The notes: generated by a model not told the origin, from the sequence alone. A stretch of 64,000 bases of DNA from DATKKG01 sp035543015 (GCA_035543015.1 DATKKG010000063.1:1-64000), one strand, 5' to 3'. Counted from the stretch's first letter, positions 46,972 to 55,971 are shown. A program made the numbers and translations.

Positions 46972-48080
46972 AAGCTGGACAGTTCCGTCTGCCCGGCCGT
47001 GCTCCTCAGAGAGGAGACCCTGACGCTCAGCCTCCTGGCAACAAGGTCGGGCTCCTCTTCGAATAGCTCCGCCAGGAGCTCGCGTGCAACCTTCACAATC
47101 GCATCGACCCCCCTCTCCTCGCTCTTCAGGGAGCGGCTCCTGCTGTGGGCCTTGAGGATGGCGTTGTCTATCACGACCACGCCGACGCTCTTGTAGGACA
47201 GCCTGGCCTCTGCCAGCTCATCCGCGATCTCCGTCGCCATCGCCGCAAGAGGTCCTACGATGGCCGCTACGTCCCTGGTGTCCTCCTTGAGGGTCACCAT
47301 CCGGCCCACCTGCTCCCTCTTCCAGTCGGAAAGGGGCTGGTCGTCGGTGCCCTTCGAGGCCAGGAAGAAGTAGAGCCCGAGCTTCCTGCCGAACTCCTTC
47401 TGCAGCTCCTCCAGCGGCAGCCTGGAGAGGTCCGCGATGGTCTTCGCGCCGAGCTTCTCCAGCCTGTCGGCGGTCTTCTTGCCCACGCCGTACAGCTTGT
47501 CGACGGGCATGGAGCCGAACTGATCCAGGAATTCCCCCTCCCTGACCACGAGGAGGCCGTTGGGCTTCGACTTGTCGCTGGCCATCTTGGCGACGAGCTT
47601 GTTCGGACCCACTCCGACGCTGCACGTGAGCCCCACGTCCTTAAGGACGGCCTCCTTCATCTTCAGCGCAAGCTTGGCGGCGGCATCGTAGTCGCCTCCC
47701 GTCTTCGAGCTGACATCCAGGTACGCCTCATCGATGCTTTCAGGCGACATCCTGTCCGACACATCTTCCAGGACCTCCATGACCCTGCCGGAGACCTCGT
47801 CGTAGTACTTGAAGTCGGGAGGGAGGAAGAAGGCTTCCACGTCCTTCAGGAGCTCCTTGGCGCGGAATATCGGGATGCCGGAGCGAACGCCGTATCCCCT
47901 GGCGACGTAGTTACAGGTCGCGACGGCTCCGCTGTCCTCGGTCCTGCCGGAGAACATGCAGATTACGACGGGCTTGGACCTGAGTGAAGGGTTCCTGAGC
48001 TCCTCGCACTGGGCGTAGAAGTAATCCATGTCCACGGCCGCTATCACCCGCGCCGGCTTCGGGGGAGGCCCGCCAGACAA
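46965..48080 (-). CDS. dinB: Y-family DNA polymerase (Pol IV/Dbh type) with C-terminal PIP box
   Basis: The 371-residue translesion polymerase starts at TTG 48080. It shows VIAAVDMDYFYAQCEELRNP with the first catalytic Asp, the GVRSGIPIFRAKEL finger segment, and SPESIDEAYLDVS with the second acidic pair. SVGVGPNKLVAKMASD and the helix-hairpin-helix GVGKKTADRLEKLG follow, then the little-finger domain. It ends in GQTELSSFY, a canonical Q..L..FY PCNA-interacting box. The last 7 bases overlap the convergent trxB gene. Confidence 0.96.
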   Translation of the reverse strand: MSGGPPPKPARVIAAVDMDYFYAQCEELRNPSLRSKPVVICMFSGRTEDSGAVATCNYVARGYGVRSGIPIFRAKELLKDVEAFFLPPDFKYYDEVSGRVMEVLEDVSDRMSPESIDEAYLDVSSKTGGDYDAAAKLALKMKEAVLKDVGLTCSVGVGPNKLVAKMASDKSKPNGLLVVREGEFLDQFGSMPVDKLYGVGKKTADRLEKLGAKTIADLSRLPLEELQKEFGRKLGLYFFLASKGTDDQPLSDWKREQVGRMVTLKEDTRDVAAIVGPLAAMATEIADELAEARLSYKSVGVVVIDNAILKAHSRSRSLKSEERGVDAIVKVARELLAELFEEEPDLVARRLSVRVSSLRSTAGQTELSSFY

Positions 48081-48168
48081 CCCGTTGCGCTTCTACAGGA
48101 CCTTGGTATTATAACCTTAGGCGGCCGCTCAATAAGCTAAATAACTTCGCAGGTGAAGCTCACTCGTC

Positions 48169-48253
48169 GCGGGGGTCGCCCAGCCTGGCCAAAGGCGTCG
48201 GGCTTAGGACCCGATCTCGTAGGAGTTCGTGGGTTCGAATCCCACCCCCCGCA
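48169..48253 (+). tRNA. tRNA-Leu (anticodon TAG)
   Basis: An 85-base class II tRNA without intron: acceptor GCGGGGG/CCCCCGC, anticodon stem TCGGG/CCCGA with loop CTTAGGA (anticodon at 48205-48207), long variable arm, T stem GTGGG/CCCAC, A73. CCA is not encoded (CCT follows). A TATA-like gctaaataac (48136-48145) lies about 29 bases upstream. Confidence 0.96.
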
Positions 48254-48307
48254 CCTTCAATCTGGCGGACTTGCGCATCACGACTCCCTGCCGGCACGAG
48301 GACGCCC

Positions 48308-49297
48308 CTAGCTGATACGCCCGGAGGCTTTCAGCACCCTCAAGGCGTTCAGGGTTATCATTTCGTTCGGTCCGCCCCTCCCCCAGTCGACGATATCCAC
48401 GTTCGCAGCCATCCTTCTTTGGTCGCCCGACTCCTTGAACGGCGTCCAGTAGTAGCCCTCCGCGTGCCAGACCCCGTCGGCACGTCGCTTTCCTTCCACG
48501 ATGTCCAGCGCCTCCTTGGTTCTCGGGTCTCCCAGCTTCCCCGCCATCGAGATGATCCTGAGCGCCTGAAGGATGTCGTAGTGCCAGTATAGCGGATAGT
48601 GCAGGGCAAGGAGCTCTTCCTTGATCACCTTCCCCGTCCTGTGCGAACGGAAGAGCCTGTGAGAAAGGAAGAACTCAGCTGCCCTCTCTTTCGCCCTTGC
48701 CGCTTCACGATCACCTGTGGCCATCACGTACAGGGAAACCCCCCACAGGGTGGAGAGGCTCTCCGCGAACGAAGAATGGTGGGCTTCGGGCTTCTTGTCG
48801 CAGTTCCAGCCTCCGTCAGGCCACTGCCATTTCGCGAGCGACTCGGCCAACAGCTTGACCCTCGGGTCTTCGGCGAGCCCGAGATAGCTGCAGACCCCAA
48901 GAGCGTTTCCTTCCTGCGACGCGCATCTCCTTGTAAGGCCGTTGATGACCTTGATGCCGGCCCTATGCCCGTCCCCTGTCAACCAGTCGAGAACCAGATC
49001 GGTAGCCTCAACCGCGGGCCCGTAGCCCCGAGGAATCGCCAGCTCGACTAGGGAGACGAGCCTCCAATGCGCACCAGTCCACTTCTGGTAGGGGTGGACA
49101 CCAAAGCCGCCGTCAGACCTCTGCCCGGACAGGAGCAACCGGACTTTGGGGCCCTTCGGAATCAGCTTGCAAGCGGCAAGGGCCTCCCGCGAATCCCTTG
49201 GGTAGCCGAGCACGTCGACCAACGTCAAGTAGCGAACAGAAGGGTCTGGCGATCTCTCTAGCCATTTCACAGCGGGGTCGTCGGCGATCTTTCCCAT
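48308..49297 (-). CDS. Prenyltransferase/squalene-cyclase-like alpha-toroid protein, function unknown
   Basis: The 329-residue protein is built of helix pairs with toroid-type repeats: SGQRSDGGFGVHPYQKWTGA, KWQWPDGGWNCDKKPEAHHS and RRADGVWHAEGYYWTPFKES each carry the (Q/W)xxDGGW-like turn of the squalene cyclase and prenyltransferase superfamily. The cyclase DxDD motif is absent and so are the zinc ligands of protein prenyltransferases, so catalysis of either type is not supported. No signal peptide or membrane anchor is visible. It starts at ATG 49297 and ends 55 bases from the tRNA-Leu gene. Confidence 0.7.
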   Translation of the reverse strand: MGKIADDPAVKWLERSPDPSVRYLTLVDVLGYPRDSREALAACKLIPKGPKVRLLLSGQRSDGGFGVHPYQKWTGAHWRLVSLVELAIPRGYGPAVEATDLVLDWLTGDGHRAGIKVINGLTRRCASQEGNALGVCSYLGLAEDPRVKLLAESLAKWQWPDGGWNCDKKPEAHHSSFAESLSTLWGVSLYVMATGDREAARAKERAAEFFLSHRLFRSHRTGKVIKEELLALHYPLYWHYDILQALRIISMAGKLGDPRTKEALDIVEGKRRADGVWHAEGYYWTPFKESGDQRRMAANVDIVDWGRGGPNEMITLNALRVLKASGRIS

Positions 49298-49400
49298 GGG
49301 GGCCGATCACTCCTGAGCCCTCTGACCCTTAAATCCGTAGTGTATCTCTGGCGCAGTGGTCAACGTGGCTAGACGGGCTTGCGGTCGTGGAGGCTGGCCT

Positions 49401-50564
49401 CTATTCCGCCCTGGAGCGGAGAGACGCCCCTCCGGCCAGCAGGAGCAGGACCAATGGGATCAGCGGCAAGGTTCCGACGAGCCCCCATCCGAAGCTCCAG
49501 GAGATGGTCGAGGCGAGGGACAGCATCGGTGCCACCCACATGCCGATGAGCATGTGGAAGGTGTTGACGAGGGCAAGGGAGGCAGTGGGGTCGCTGTCCC
49601 GCAGGTCCACAAGGAAGGCGTACATCATGGAGATGCCGAAGTCGTTGAAGAACCCCACGGTCACAAGCGCGAGGACGATGGCGTCCACCCTGCCGGTCCC
49701 GATCAGGACGGCCGGGAGTATGGCGGGGACCGCGCACGCGGCGAGGAGGAGCCGCTTCCTCCTGAACCTGCCATAGAAGACGCTCATGAAGCTCCCCAGG
49801 ATGCTCGGGAAGAGCAGGATGGAGGAGGTCAACCCCGAGATCGAGACCGAGGCTCCGAGGGCCAGCTGCTCGTACGACGGAAGGAGCTGACCGATGGCGA
49901 AGTAGGAGCCCCAGACGCCCGTGTACGCGAGCCCGGTGGCCACCACGACCCTGTTCCGCAGGGTCGGGCCGATGCCGGTGAGCCTAGGTGCGGGGAGGTA
50001 CCTTTCGTTCCACACCGCGAGCATGTTCAGTCCGGCCATCGCGACGGCCGTCAATCCGCCGAGCTCCGTGGCGAGCTGCCATCCCAGGAGCTGGTCGAAG
50101 ACGCCCCAGACGAGGCCCAGCCCCCCGCCCATCGCGAAGAAGGCGTTGTAGAGGCCCATCACCGTGCCCGGCTTGGCAGGGTAGAGGCTGGAGAGGGCGC
50201 CCCCCGCGGAGGCGAAGAACAGGGCGGCGCCGACCCCGGAGATCACCCGTGTGAAGAACAGCCAGAACGTGGAGACGTACAGGGGCAGGAGCATGTTGCC
50301 CAGGGCCAGCAGGAACAGGCCTATGATGTAGGTACGCGTGGGGCCGAACCGCTGGGCCACGTACACCGAGGGTATCTGGGCGATGCCTGCGGCCCCGAAG
50401 AAGGCCACGGGTATCAAGCCGAGGAGGCTGGTCGGAACGTGCCCTTGGGAGGCGATCTGGGGAAGGGCGGGCGAGATGAGGAACCACTGGAGGCTGTAAG
50501 TGAGCCTACCCGCAAGTATGAGGGCCGCCTTGAAGCCCCTGTCTCCGGTGGTAGCCTGCATCAT
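49401..50564 (-). CDS. Major facilitator superfamily transporter
   Basis: The 387-residue protein has 11-12 hydrophobic helices. The loop between helices 2 and 3 (VYVAQRFGPTRTYIIGLFLL) and the helix 4 segment RVISGVGAALFFASAGGALS fit the MFS pattern, with a basic loop between the halves (GRFRRKRLL after helix 8). No substrate-specific motif is recognised. ATG 50564 has a strong TATA on the minus strand (TTATATATG, 50596-50604), about 36 bases before it. Another MFS gene at 52189 is only distantly similar. Confidence 0.85.
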   Translation of the reverse strand: MMQATTGDRGFKAALILAGRLTYSLQWFLISPALPQIASQGHVPTSLLGLIPVAFFGAAGIAQIPSVYVAQRFGPTRTYIIGLFLLALGNMLLPLYVSTFWLFFTRVISGVGAALFFASAGGALSSLYPAKPGTVMGLYNAFFAMGGGLGLVWGVFDQLLGWQLATELGGLTAVAMAGLNMLAVWNERYLPAPRLTGIGPTLRNRVVVATGLAYTGVWGSYFAIGQLLPSYEQLALGASVSISGLTSSILLFPSILGSFMSVFYGRFRRKRLLLAACAVPAILPAVLIGTGRVDAIVLALVTVGFFNDFGISMMYAFLVDLRDSDPTASLALVNTFHMLIGMWVAPMLSLASTISWSFGWGLVGTLPLIPLVLLLLAGGASLRSRAE

Positions 50565-50595
50565 CGGGCTGACGTTTCCTCACGGCTCGCGGGGG

Positions 50596-50625
50596 CATAT
50601 ATAAGCGCTAAAAGCCTTTTATCGC
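50596..50625. promoter_or_regulatory. Back-to-back TATA boxes between the MFS and flavoprotein genes
   Basis: catatataa (50596-50604) serves the leftward transporter and ccttttatc (50616-50624) lies about 28 bases before the rightward TTG 50648. Confidence 0.55.
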
Positions 50626-50647
50626 AAAGGGGGAGGAACGAACTTGT

Positions 50648-52081
50648 TTGACAAGAGCCAGGGTCGTCGTAGTGGGAGCCGGACCCGCGGGCCTCGGCGC
50701 CGCCTATTCCCTTGCGACCAAGGGCGTGAAGGGAGTGGTCCTTCTGGAGAAGGGGAGGAGGATCGAAGAGCGACAGAGGGAGCGCGTCTCAGGGACCGAG
50801 GACAAGATGAACATCACCTGCGGGCAGGGAGGTTCGGGGGCCTTCTCCGACGGCAAGCTGAACTTCGACCTGACGATAGGATGGAACACCAAGACCCTGA
50901 GCAGGGCTGACAAGGAAGAGGGCCTGGCGGCGGCCGAGAAGCTCTTCACCGCCCACGGAATAGATTGCACTGGGAACCAAGGAGACCAGGCCGTAGACAC
51001 GATGAGGGCCTCGGAGGGAGGGATACTCCTGGCGCCCGCGAGGAAGCTGGTGCACGCGGGCACGGACCTCCTTCCGGGGTTCGTTGAGTCCATGACGAAG
51101 GAGCTGACGGACGGCGGGGTCTCCGCCTTCTATCAATCCGAAGTGTCCTCGGTGACGGCCACCAACGGCCTCTTCAGGACCGAGCTGGCGGACGGCAGCG
51201 TCTTCGACAGCGACTACGTCGTCTTCGCGGTGGGAAGGACGGGCTCGCGATGGCTCAAGACCACCGCGGATCGCCTTGGGATGAAGAACGAGTTCGGCTA
51301 CATCGACATCGGCGTGCGTGTCGAGACCCCTTCTGCGGTCATGCGGCGGATGACCGACCTGTACTACGAGCCCAAGATCTACATCACCACCGACACCTAC
51401 CAGGACGAAGCCCGGACGTTCTGCGTCTGCCCCGACGGGTTCGTAGTCTCCGAGCCTCAGGAGTTCAACGGGTCGTTCCTGACCGGGGTGAACGGCCACA
51501 GCTTCGCCCGGGGACCGAAGTCCGAGAACACCAACTTCGCGCTCCTGGCGAGGGTGAACCTAACGCAGCCTGTGGCTGACACCGGCAAGTACGGCAAGGT
51601 GATGTCGCTACTGGCGACGGTCATAGGCGACGACAAACCGATCGTCCAACGTTGGACCGACTTCATCTCAGGAAGGAGGAGCACGTTCCAGAGGATCGAA
51701 GAATGCCCCACTAAGCCCACGCTCTATCGCAGGTGCATCGGCGGGGTCGAGGACTACGAGGTCACGCCGGGAGACGTCAGCCTGGCTGCCCCGTACAGGA
51801 TCGCCATGGACCTCAAGGAGTCCCTCTTCAAGCTGGAGAAGTTCTTTCCGGGCGTGGCGGGCACGGAAGATGAGCCCAGCCCGAGGACCCTCCTCTACTT
51901 CCCGGAGCCCAAGTTCTACGCCACCAAGATAGCGGTGGGGCGGAACTTCGAGACGAGCGTCCCGCGCTCCTATGCGGTCGGGGACGGAGCGGGGCAGACC
52001 AGGGGGTTGGTCCCAGCGCTGATAACGGGGCTCTTCGCCGGGCGCGACATAGCGGAGAAGCTGGCTCAGGCCCGGGCGTAG
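50648..52081 (+). CDS. FAD-dependent dehydrogenase of the COG2509 type
   Basis: The 477-residue flavoprotein starts at TTG 50648. It has the N-terminal dinucleotide motif VVVVGAGPAGLGAAYSLA with the acidic end of strand 2 (VLLEKGRRIEER). The long NITCGQGGSGAFSDGKLNF motif follows, then FAVGRTGSRWL and a closing AVGDGAGQTRGLVPALITG. This is the pattern of the widespread uncharacterised COG2509 dehydrogenases. Conserved Cys are present in NITCGQGG and RTFCVCPDG. Substrate unknown. The neighbouring MFS gene at 52189, 107 bases on, might move a related compound, which is speculation. Confidence 0.82.
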   Translation: MTRARVVVVGAGPAGLGAAYSLATKGVKGVVLLEKGRRIEERQRERVSGTEDKMNITCGQGGSGAFSDGKLNFDLTIGWNTKTLSRADKEEGLAAAEKLFTAHGIDCTGNQGDQAVDTMRASEGGILLAPARKLVHAGTDLLPGFVESMTKELTDGGVSAFYQSEVSSVTATNGLFRTELADGSVFDSDYVVFAVGRTGSRWLKTTADRLGMKNEFGYIDIGVRVETPSAVMRRMTDLYYEPKIYITTDTYQDEARTFCVCPDGFVVSEPQEFNGSFLTGVNGHSFARGPKSENTNFALLARVNLTQPVADTGKYGKVMSLLATVIGDDKPIVQRWTDFISGRRSTFQRIEECPTKPTLYRRCIGGVEDYEVTPGDVSLAAPYRIAMDLKESLFKLEKFFPGVAGTEDEPSPRTLLYFPEPKFYATKIAVGRNFETSVPRSYAVGDGAGQTRGLVPALITGLFAGRDIAEKLAQARA

Positions 52082-52136
52082 GCCCTCAGGCTCCAGCCGG
52101 CCTCCCACGGACCCGCTGCGCGTTCTCACAAAGAAT

Positions 52137-52146
52137 CCTTTATGTG
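52137..52146 (+). promoter_or_regulatory. TATA box of the second MFS gene
   Basis: The run cctttatgtg overlaps the TTG (52144) that would open a longer frame, and is 43-52 bases before ATG 52189. It therefore argues for the ATG start. Confidence 0.5.
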
Positions 52147-52188
52147 TTGGCGATTCGGATGATATACCGCGGCGAAGGTCACGGCCTA

Positions 52189-53391
52189 ATGCAGCGATTC
52201 ATCAGGAACGAATCCCTAAACCGGAATGTCGCTGTCCTAGGCTTTACGTCCGCAGTTTCCACGTTCTCCATCAGCCTCTGGCAGGGATACCTGTCGGTCT
52301 TCCTCCAGGGAAGGTTCCCCAGCGTGCTCGTAATCGGCGGTTCGTTCTCGATGTATGGGTTCGTCACCGCCGTGGCTTACCTCGTCGCCGGCCCCCTCGG
52401 CGACAGCTACGGCAGGAAGAAGGTCATCGTCCTTAGCACCTACCTGTTGGCCCTGTGTCCCCTCCTGCTCCTGTTCCCCAACAACGCGGTCCTCATGGCC
52501 GCCCCCGTCCTGCTCTACTGGGCCCAGACCTCGCTTCAGCCCAACTTCAGGGCCATCATAACGGACAGCACGCAGCCGGCCTTCCGAGGAGCCGCGATCG
52601 GCATCTTCAACTCCCTGGCCGTCAGCATCTCCGCGGTCGCCCTGCTCATCTCGGGATTCGCCCTTTCCGCCAACGGCGACGGTTTCTCCCCGGCTTCCTT
52701 CGCCCCGATCTTCCTTTTCAGCGGCATCATGATACTTGGGGTCGCCGTCGCCAGGCACATCCTGCTGAAGGAGACCTTTTCGCCCAAGACGGCTGGGAGG
52801 GAGAGGTTCGTAGCGAACGTCAAGAAGAACATCGAGCCGCTGCGGAGGAGGGACCTTAGGATACCGACTGCGGCGTACATGCTCCACGACGCGGCGCTCA
52901 GCTTGGTGCTGTTCCTCGTTCCGATCTACGCGTACAAGGAGGTCTCCATGACGCCGTGGATGATCGGCAGCATGCTGGCCGCCCAGACGATACTCTACTT
53001 CGTGCTCCAGGTGCCGTTCGGGCGCTTCGCCGACCTCAAGGGCAGGACGTGGGTGATCGCCCTGAGCTTCGGCCTGGAGGCCTTCTTCGCGGCCGCCTTC
53101 GTGCTCTACAGGAACCCGCTGTACGTTGGCCTGACGTACGTGGCCTGGATGGGTTTGGGCCAGATGGACGCTCCGGCCCAGGTCGCCCTTCTGGCCGACC
53201 TCTCGACCATAGAGGAAAGGGCGACCGTGATGGGCAGCTTCGGCGGCCTCACGACCCTGGCGGCCATCCCTGCGCCCCTGCTGGGGGGCTTCCTGTACGG
53301 CCTCGAGATCCCCAGCCCATTCTATCTGTGCTCGGCGCTTCTCTTCGTGTCCACCCTGTTGGTCCTGCTCTACAGGCTCAGGGCCCGCTAG
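52189..53391 (+). CDS. Major facilitator superfamily transporter
   Basis: The 400-residue protein from ATG 52189 has about 12 hydrophobic helices. The hallmark loop after helix 2 reads LVAGPLGDSYGRKKVIVLST, the G...D..GRKK form typical of MFS drug and sugar porters, and the matching loop of the second half reads PFGRFADLKGRTWVI. The central loop is basic (KNIEPLRRRDLR). A drug/metabolite exporter role is possible but not shown. The 3' end overlaps the convergent uracil-DNA glycosylase gene by 14 bases. Confidence 0.87.
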   Translation: MQRFIRNESLNRNVAVLGFTSAVSTFSISLWQGYLSVFLQGRFPSVLVIGGSFSMYGFVTAVAYLVAGPLGDSYGRKKVIVLSTYLLALCPLLLLFPNNAVLMAAPVLLYWAQTSLQPNFRAIITDSTQPAFRGAAIGIFNSLAVSISAVALLISGFALSANGDGFSPASFAPIFLFSGIMILGVAVARHILLKETFSPKTAGRERFVANVKKNIEPLRRRDLRIPTAAYMLHDAALSLVLFLVPIYAYKEVSMTPWMIGSMLAAQTILYFVLQVPFGRFADLKGRTWVIALSFGLEAFFAAAFVLYRNPLYVGLTYVAWMGLGQMDAPAQVALLADLSTIEERATVMGSFGGLTTLAAIPAPLLGGFLYGLEIPSPFYLCSALLFVSTLLVLLYRLRAR

Positions 53392-53944
53392 GCCTGGCCG
53401 ATGCCGCCTTGGCGGCGGCGCGCAGGTCGGCCACGAGGGAGTCCAGGAGCTCCGGCCTGCCGTGGAGGGCGACGGCGGGGTGGTAGGTGGCGTAGAGGGA
53501 GGCGCCACGATAGAAGCCCAGGTCCCCCCTCCTGAGGCCGCCCTTGCTCCCCGTCAACGCCGACTCGGCCACCCGTCCGAGAAGAACCACCACCCTTGGC
53601 CGGAGGGCGTCCACCTGCCTCTCCAGGTAGCGCCTGCAGGCCTCCACCTCATCCGGCTTCGGCTCCCGGTTGTCTGGGGGCCTGCACTTGACGACGCTGG
53701 TTATGAAGACCTCCTCCCTCTTCAGGCCGGCCTTGGCCAGGGCTCCGTCGAGGATCCGCCCCGCCTGGCCCACGAAGGGCCGCCCCGTGGCGTCCTCCTT
53801 CCTGCCCGGCGCCTCGCCTATCAGCATGAGCTTGGGGCGAGAGGGGCCTTCCCCGGGGACGGCGTTGGTCCTCGAGCCGCACAGGCGGCAGAGCTCACAG
53901 ACGGTGACCTCGCGGGCCACCTCTGCAATTTCACTCTTCGTCAT
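53378..53944 (-). CDS. udg: Uracil-DNA glycosylase, family 4 (Fe-S)
   Basis: The 188-residue enzyme removes uracil from DNA. It has the N-terminal cluster Cys pair in CELCRLCGSR, the catalytic motif GEAPGRKEDATGRPFVGQAG, the third and fourth cluster Cys in KCRPPDN and EACRRYL, and the C-terminal His loop YATYHPAV. These are the marks of family 4 UDGs, which use a 4Fe-4S cluster. The start ATG 53944 lies 14 bases inside the end of the JAMM gene, and the end overlaps the convergent MFS gene, so both ends are nested in neighbours. Confidence 0.94.
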   Translation of the reverse strand: MTKSEIAEVAREVTVCELCRLCGSRTNAVPGEGPSRPKLMLIGEAPGRKEDATGRPFVGQAGRILDGALAKAGLKREEVFITSVVKCRPPDNREPKPDEVEACRRYLERQVDALRPRVVVLLGRVAESALTGSKGGLRRGDLGFYRGASLYATYHPAVALHGRPELLDSLVADLRAAAKAASARPSGP

Positions 53945-54320
53945 CGACCAGGTCCCACACCACGGGGTTCCCCCGGTAGTCGTACACCGCGATGCATTCC
54001 GGGCCGACGAAGGGATACGAGACTATCATCATCACAGAGCCGTAGACGTGAAGGAGGTCCTGAAGGGACGGCCTGTTGGAGCCCGACGGGTGAGAGTGAG
54101 CCGTGCCCACTATCGAGGCGTCGACGGGCACCTGGTACGGGTTGAAGATGGATGCCGAGCGGGCGCCCTGCATGAACGGGGCGAAGACCACCTGGTGGAT
54201 CAGCATCACGTCCTCCTTCCTCTTGGCCCGGAGCAGGACCAGCATTTCGTTGGGGTACTGGTCTTTGGAGAAGGCCAGAAGGGAGTCGGCCAGGGTCCTG
54301 GTGAGCTGTACGCGAGTCAC
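53931..54320 (-). CDS. Stand-alone JAB/MPN (JAMM) metalloprotease-like protein
   Basis: The 129-residue protein is a single MPN domain. The JAMM zinc site is complete: Glu in NEMLVLL near residue 24, then HSHPSGSNRPSLQDL near 75-89 with both His and the Asp. Archaeal and bacterial stand-alone JAMM proteins remove ubiquitin-like tags (SAMP) or other C-terminal conjugates. No ubiquitin-like or E1 gene lies nearby. It starts at GTG 54320, sharing one base with the fumarase beta stop, and runs into the UDG gene by 14 bases. Confidence 0.85.
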   Translation of the reverse strand: MTRVQLTRTLADSLLAFSKDQYPNEMLVLLRAKRKEDVMLIHQVVFAPFMQGARSASIFNPYQVPVDASIVGTAHSHPSGSNRPSLQDLLHVYGSVMMIVSYPFVGPECIAVYDYRGNPVVWDLVDDEE

Positions 54321-54922
54321 TACGGCGTTATCCCCATCATCCTGTAGGCGTTTGCCAGGTTGGCCTTGGCCCTGGACCGGACTTCGTCGTAGTAGTTGTG
54401 ACCCTCCGAGTCTATGATCACCGTCAGCGGCCCAAAGTCCTCCACCTCCAGTATCCAGAGCGCCTCAGGGGACCCCAGGTCCAGCCATTCGACGCCCTTG
54501 ACCTTCTTTATCGACTTGGCGGCCAGGGCTCCCGCGCCCCCGGTGTAGATCGTGTAGGCGGTCCCAAGCTTCCTGCAGGCTTCGGCCGTCTTCGCCCCCA
54601 TTCCGCCCTTGCCGATCACCAGCTTGGCGCCGGTCTTCTCGAGGAAGTCGGCCTCGTACATCTCGATCCTGGCGGACGTCGTCGGGCCCGCCGAGATCAC
54701 CTCCCAGCCGTCTCCCTTCTTCCTGACCACCGGGCCCATGTGATAGACCGCGAGCCCGTGGAAGTCGACGGGGAGGCTCTCGCCCTTGGCGAGCACCTCG
54801 AGCGCGCGCCTGTGGGCGGCGTCCCTTGCGGTGATCACCGTGCCCGTCAGGTAGACGATGTCGCCCGTGCGGAGCTGCCTCGGCTCGTCGTTCAGCGGCG
54901 TGGTGAACCTGTACTCTACCAT
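54320..54922 (-). CDS. fumB: Fumarate hydratase class I, beta subunit
   Basis: The 200-residue swivel subunit shows LRTGDIVYLTGTVITARDAAH, AVYHMGPVVRK, ISAGPTTSARIEMYE and LVIGKGGMGAKTAEACRKLG, the sequence of the C-terminal half of class I fumarase/tartrate dehydratase. With the alpha subunit it interconverts fumarate and malate. It starts one base after the alpha stop (TGAGATG), implying coupled translation. As in many archaea the two halves are separate genes. Confidence 0.93.
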   Translation of the reverse strand: MVEYRFTTPLNDEPRQLRTGDIVYLTGTVITARDAAHRRALEVLAKGESLPVDFHGLAVYHMGPVVRKKGDGWEVISAGPTTSARIEMYEADFLEKTGAKLVIGKGGMGAKTAEACRKLGTAYTIYTGGAGALAAKSIKKVKGVEWLDLGSPEALWILEVEDFGPLTVIIDSEGHNYYDEVRSRAKANLANAYRMMGITP

Positions 54923-54923
54923 C

Positions 54924-55832
54924 TCAGGCTCCCCCCTTGTTCAGGAACTGGTGGGTGAGGAACTCGACGCGGCCTCCGGGGTACACCCTCATCGTGCTCC
55001 TCCTGTCCTCCCAGCAGGCCGTCGCCACGCCCACCGCGAAGGAAGCTGGGTGGCGGTTGACGGCGTCGATGTGGACGTCCAGCGCCGTCGCCAGGCCCCC
55101 CACTCCGTGCGGGCCCCATCCCAGCATGTTGATCGCCTCGAGGAGCGACGTCTCAATCTTGGAGAGCTCGGGGTCGGCGTTGCGCTGGCCGATCTCGCGC
55201 TGGAGGGACTTCTTGGCCAGCTTCATGGCGATGTCGGCCGTCGGCCCAAGGCCGATGCCGACGATGACCGGTGGGCAGGGCTTGGGACCCTGCTCGAAGA
55301 TGTCGTCGAGGACGATCTTGTAGACGCCTTTCATCCCTTCCGCGGGCGGTATGACCTTGGCCATGCTGGGCGACTCGCTGCCCCCGCCCTTGAGGACCAC
55401 CGTCACGTCGGCTACCTCGGAGCCAGGGACGATCTCCCACTCTATCCAGGGTATCCTGTCCGCGGTGTTGTTCCCGGAGTTCTTCCCGGTTATGATGTTG
55501 ACCGAGTTCGGCCTTAGCGGGGCTTCGGCGGTGGCCTTGACGGTGGCGTTTCTCAGCGACCTCTCCAGCAGCCCGAGATAGGGGAATCGGTCCCCGGCCT
55601 TCACGTAGAATATCACAGTGCCGGTGTCCTGGCAGGAGGGCCTTCCCTCCGCCTCGGCTATCTCGAGGTTCTTCAGCATGGAGCCGATGACCTTCTTCGG
55701 AAGCTCAGTGGGTTCCCTGTCCTGGGCCTTTTTGAGGGCCTCCTTGACGTCGGCTGGGAGATAGATGGCTGCCGTCGTTATCAATTTGACGGCTGCCGCG
55801 GAGATCTGCTCCTCGACGCTCTGCGTGCTCAT
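54924..55832 (-). CDS. fumA: Fumarate hydratase class I, alpha subunit
   Basis: The 302-residue subunit carries the 4Fe-4S cluster ligands in EGRPSCQDTGTVIFYVKAG, in VGIGLGPTADIAMKLAKKSL and in the QGPKPCPPVIVG loop, with a third Cys in GVATACWEDRR. It is the N-terminal half of class I fumarase. It starts at ATG 55832; a minus-strand TATA (GATATATC) lies about 27 bases upstream near 55859. It leads the operon fumA-fumB-JAMM-UDG. With the aspartase at 59188 it can turn aspartate into malate. Confidence 0.93.
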   Translation of the reverse strand: MSTQSVEEQISAAAVKLITTAAIYLPADVKEALKKAQDREPTELPKKVIGSMLKNLEIAEAEGRPSCQDTGTVIFYVKAGDRFPYLGLLERSLRNATVKATAEAPLRPNSVNIITGKNSGNNTADRIPWIEWEIVPGSEVADVTVVLKGGGSESPSMAKVIPPAEGMKGVYKIVLDDIFEQGPKPCPPVIVGIGLGPTADIAMKLAKKSLQREIGQRNADPELSKIETSLLEAINMLGWGPHGVGGLATALDVHIDAVNRHPASFAVGVATACWEDRRSTMRVYPGGRVEFLTHQFLNKGGA

Positions 55833-55920
55833 TACGGGCTTAGGATGCGAGAGTGGGATATATCAGTTGCTCAAGGCGGCCGGAGGTGCCCTCGCGCCCC
55901 CGGGCTCGAAGGGACAGAAA

Positions 55921-55930
55921 AATTAAATAC
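55921..55930 (+). promoter_or_regulatory. TATA box of the thermosome gene
   Basis: The run aattaaatac lies 42-51 bases before the possible starts GTG 55972 and ATG 55978. Confidence 0.55.
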
Positions 55931-55971
55931 AGGCCTCCTTAACACATTTCCGCAAAATTCCGTTTCCAAAG

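Noticed and set aside
49356..50651. 431-codon rightward frame opposite the MFS gene
   Set aside because: Low-complexity, highly charged product with no family; the opposite strand encodes a regular 12-helix transporter.
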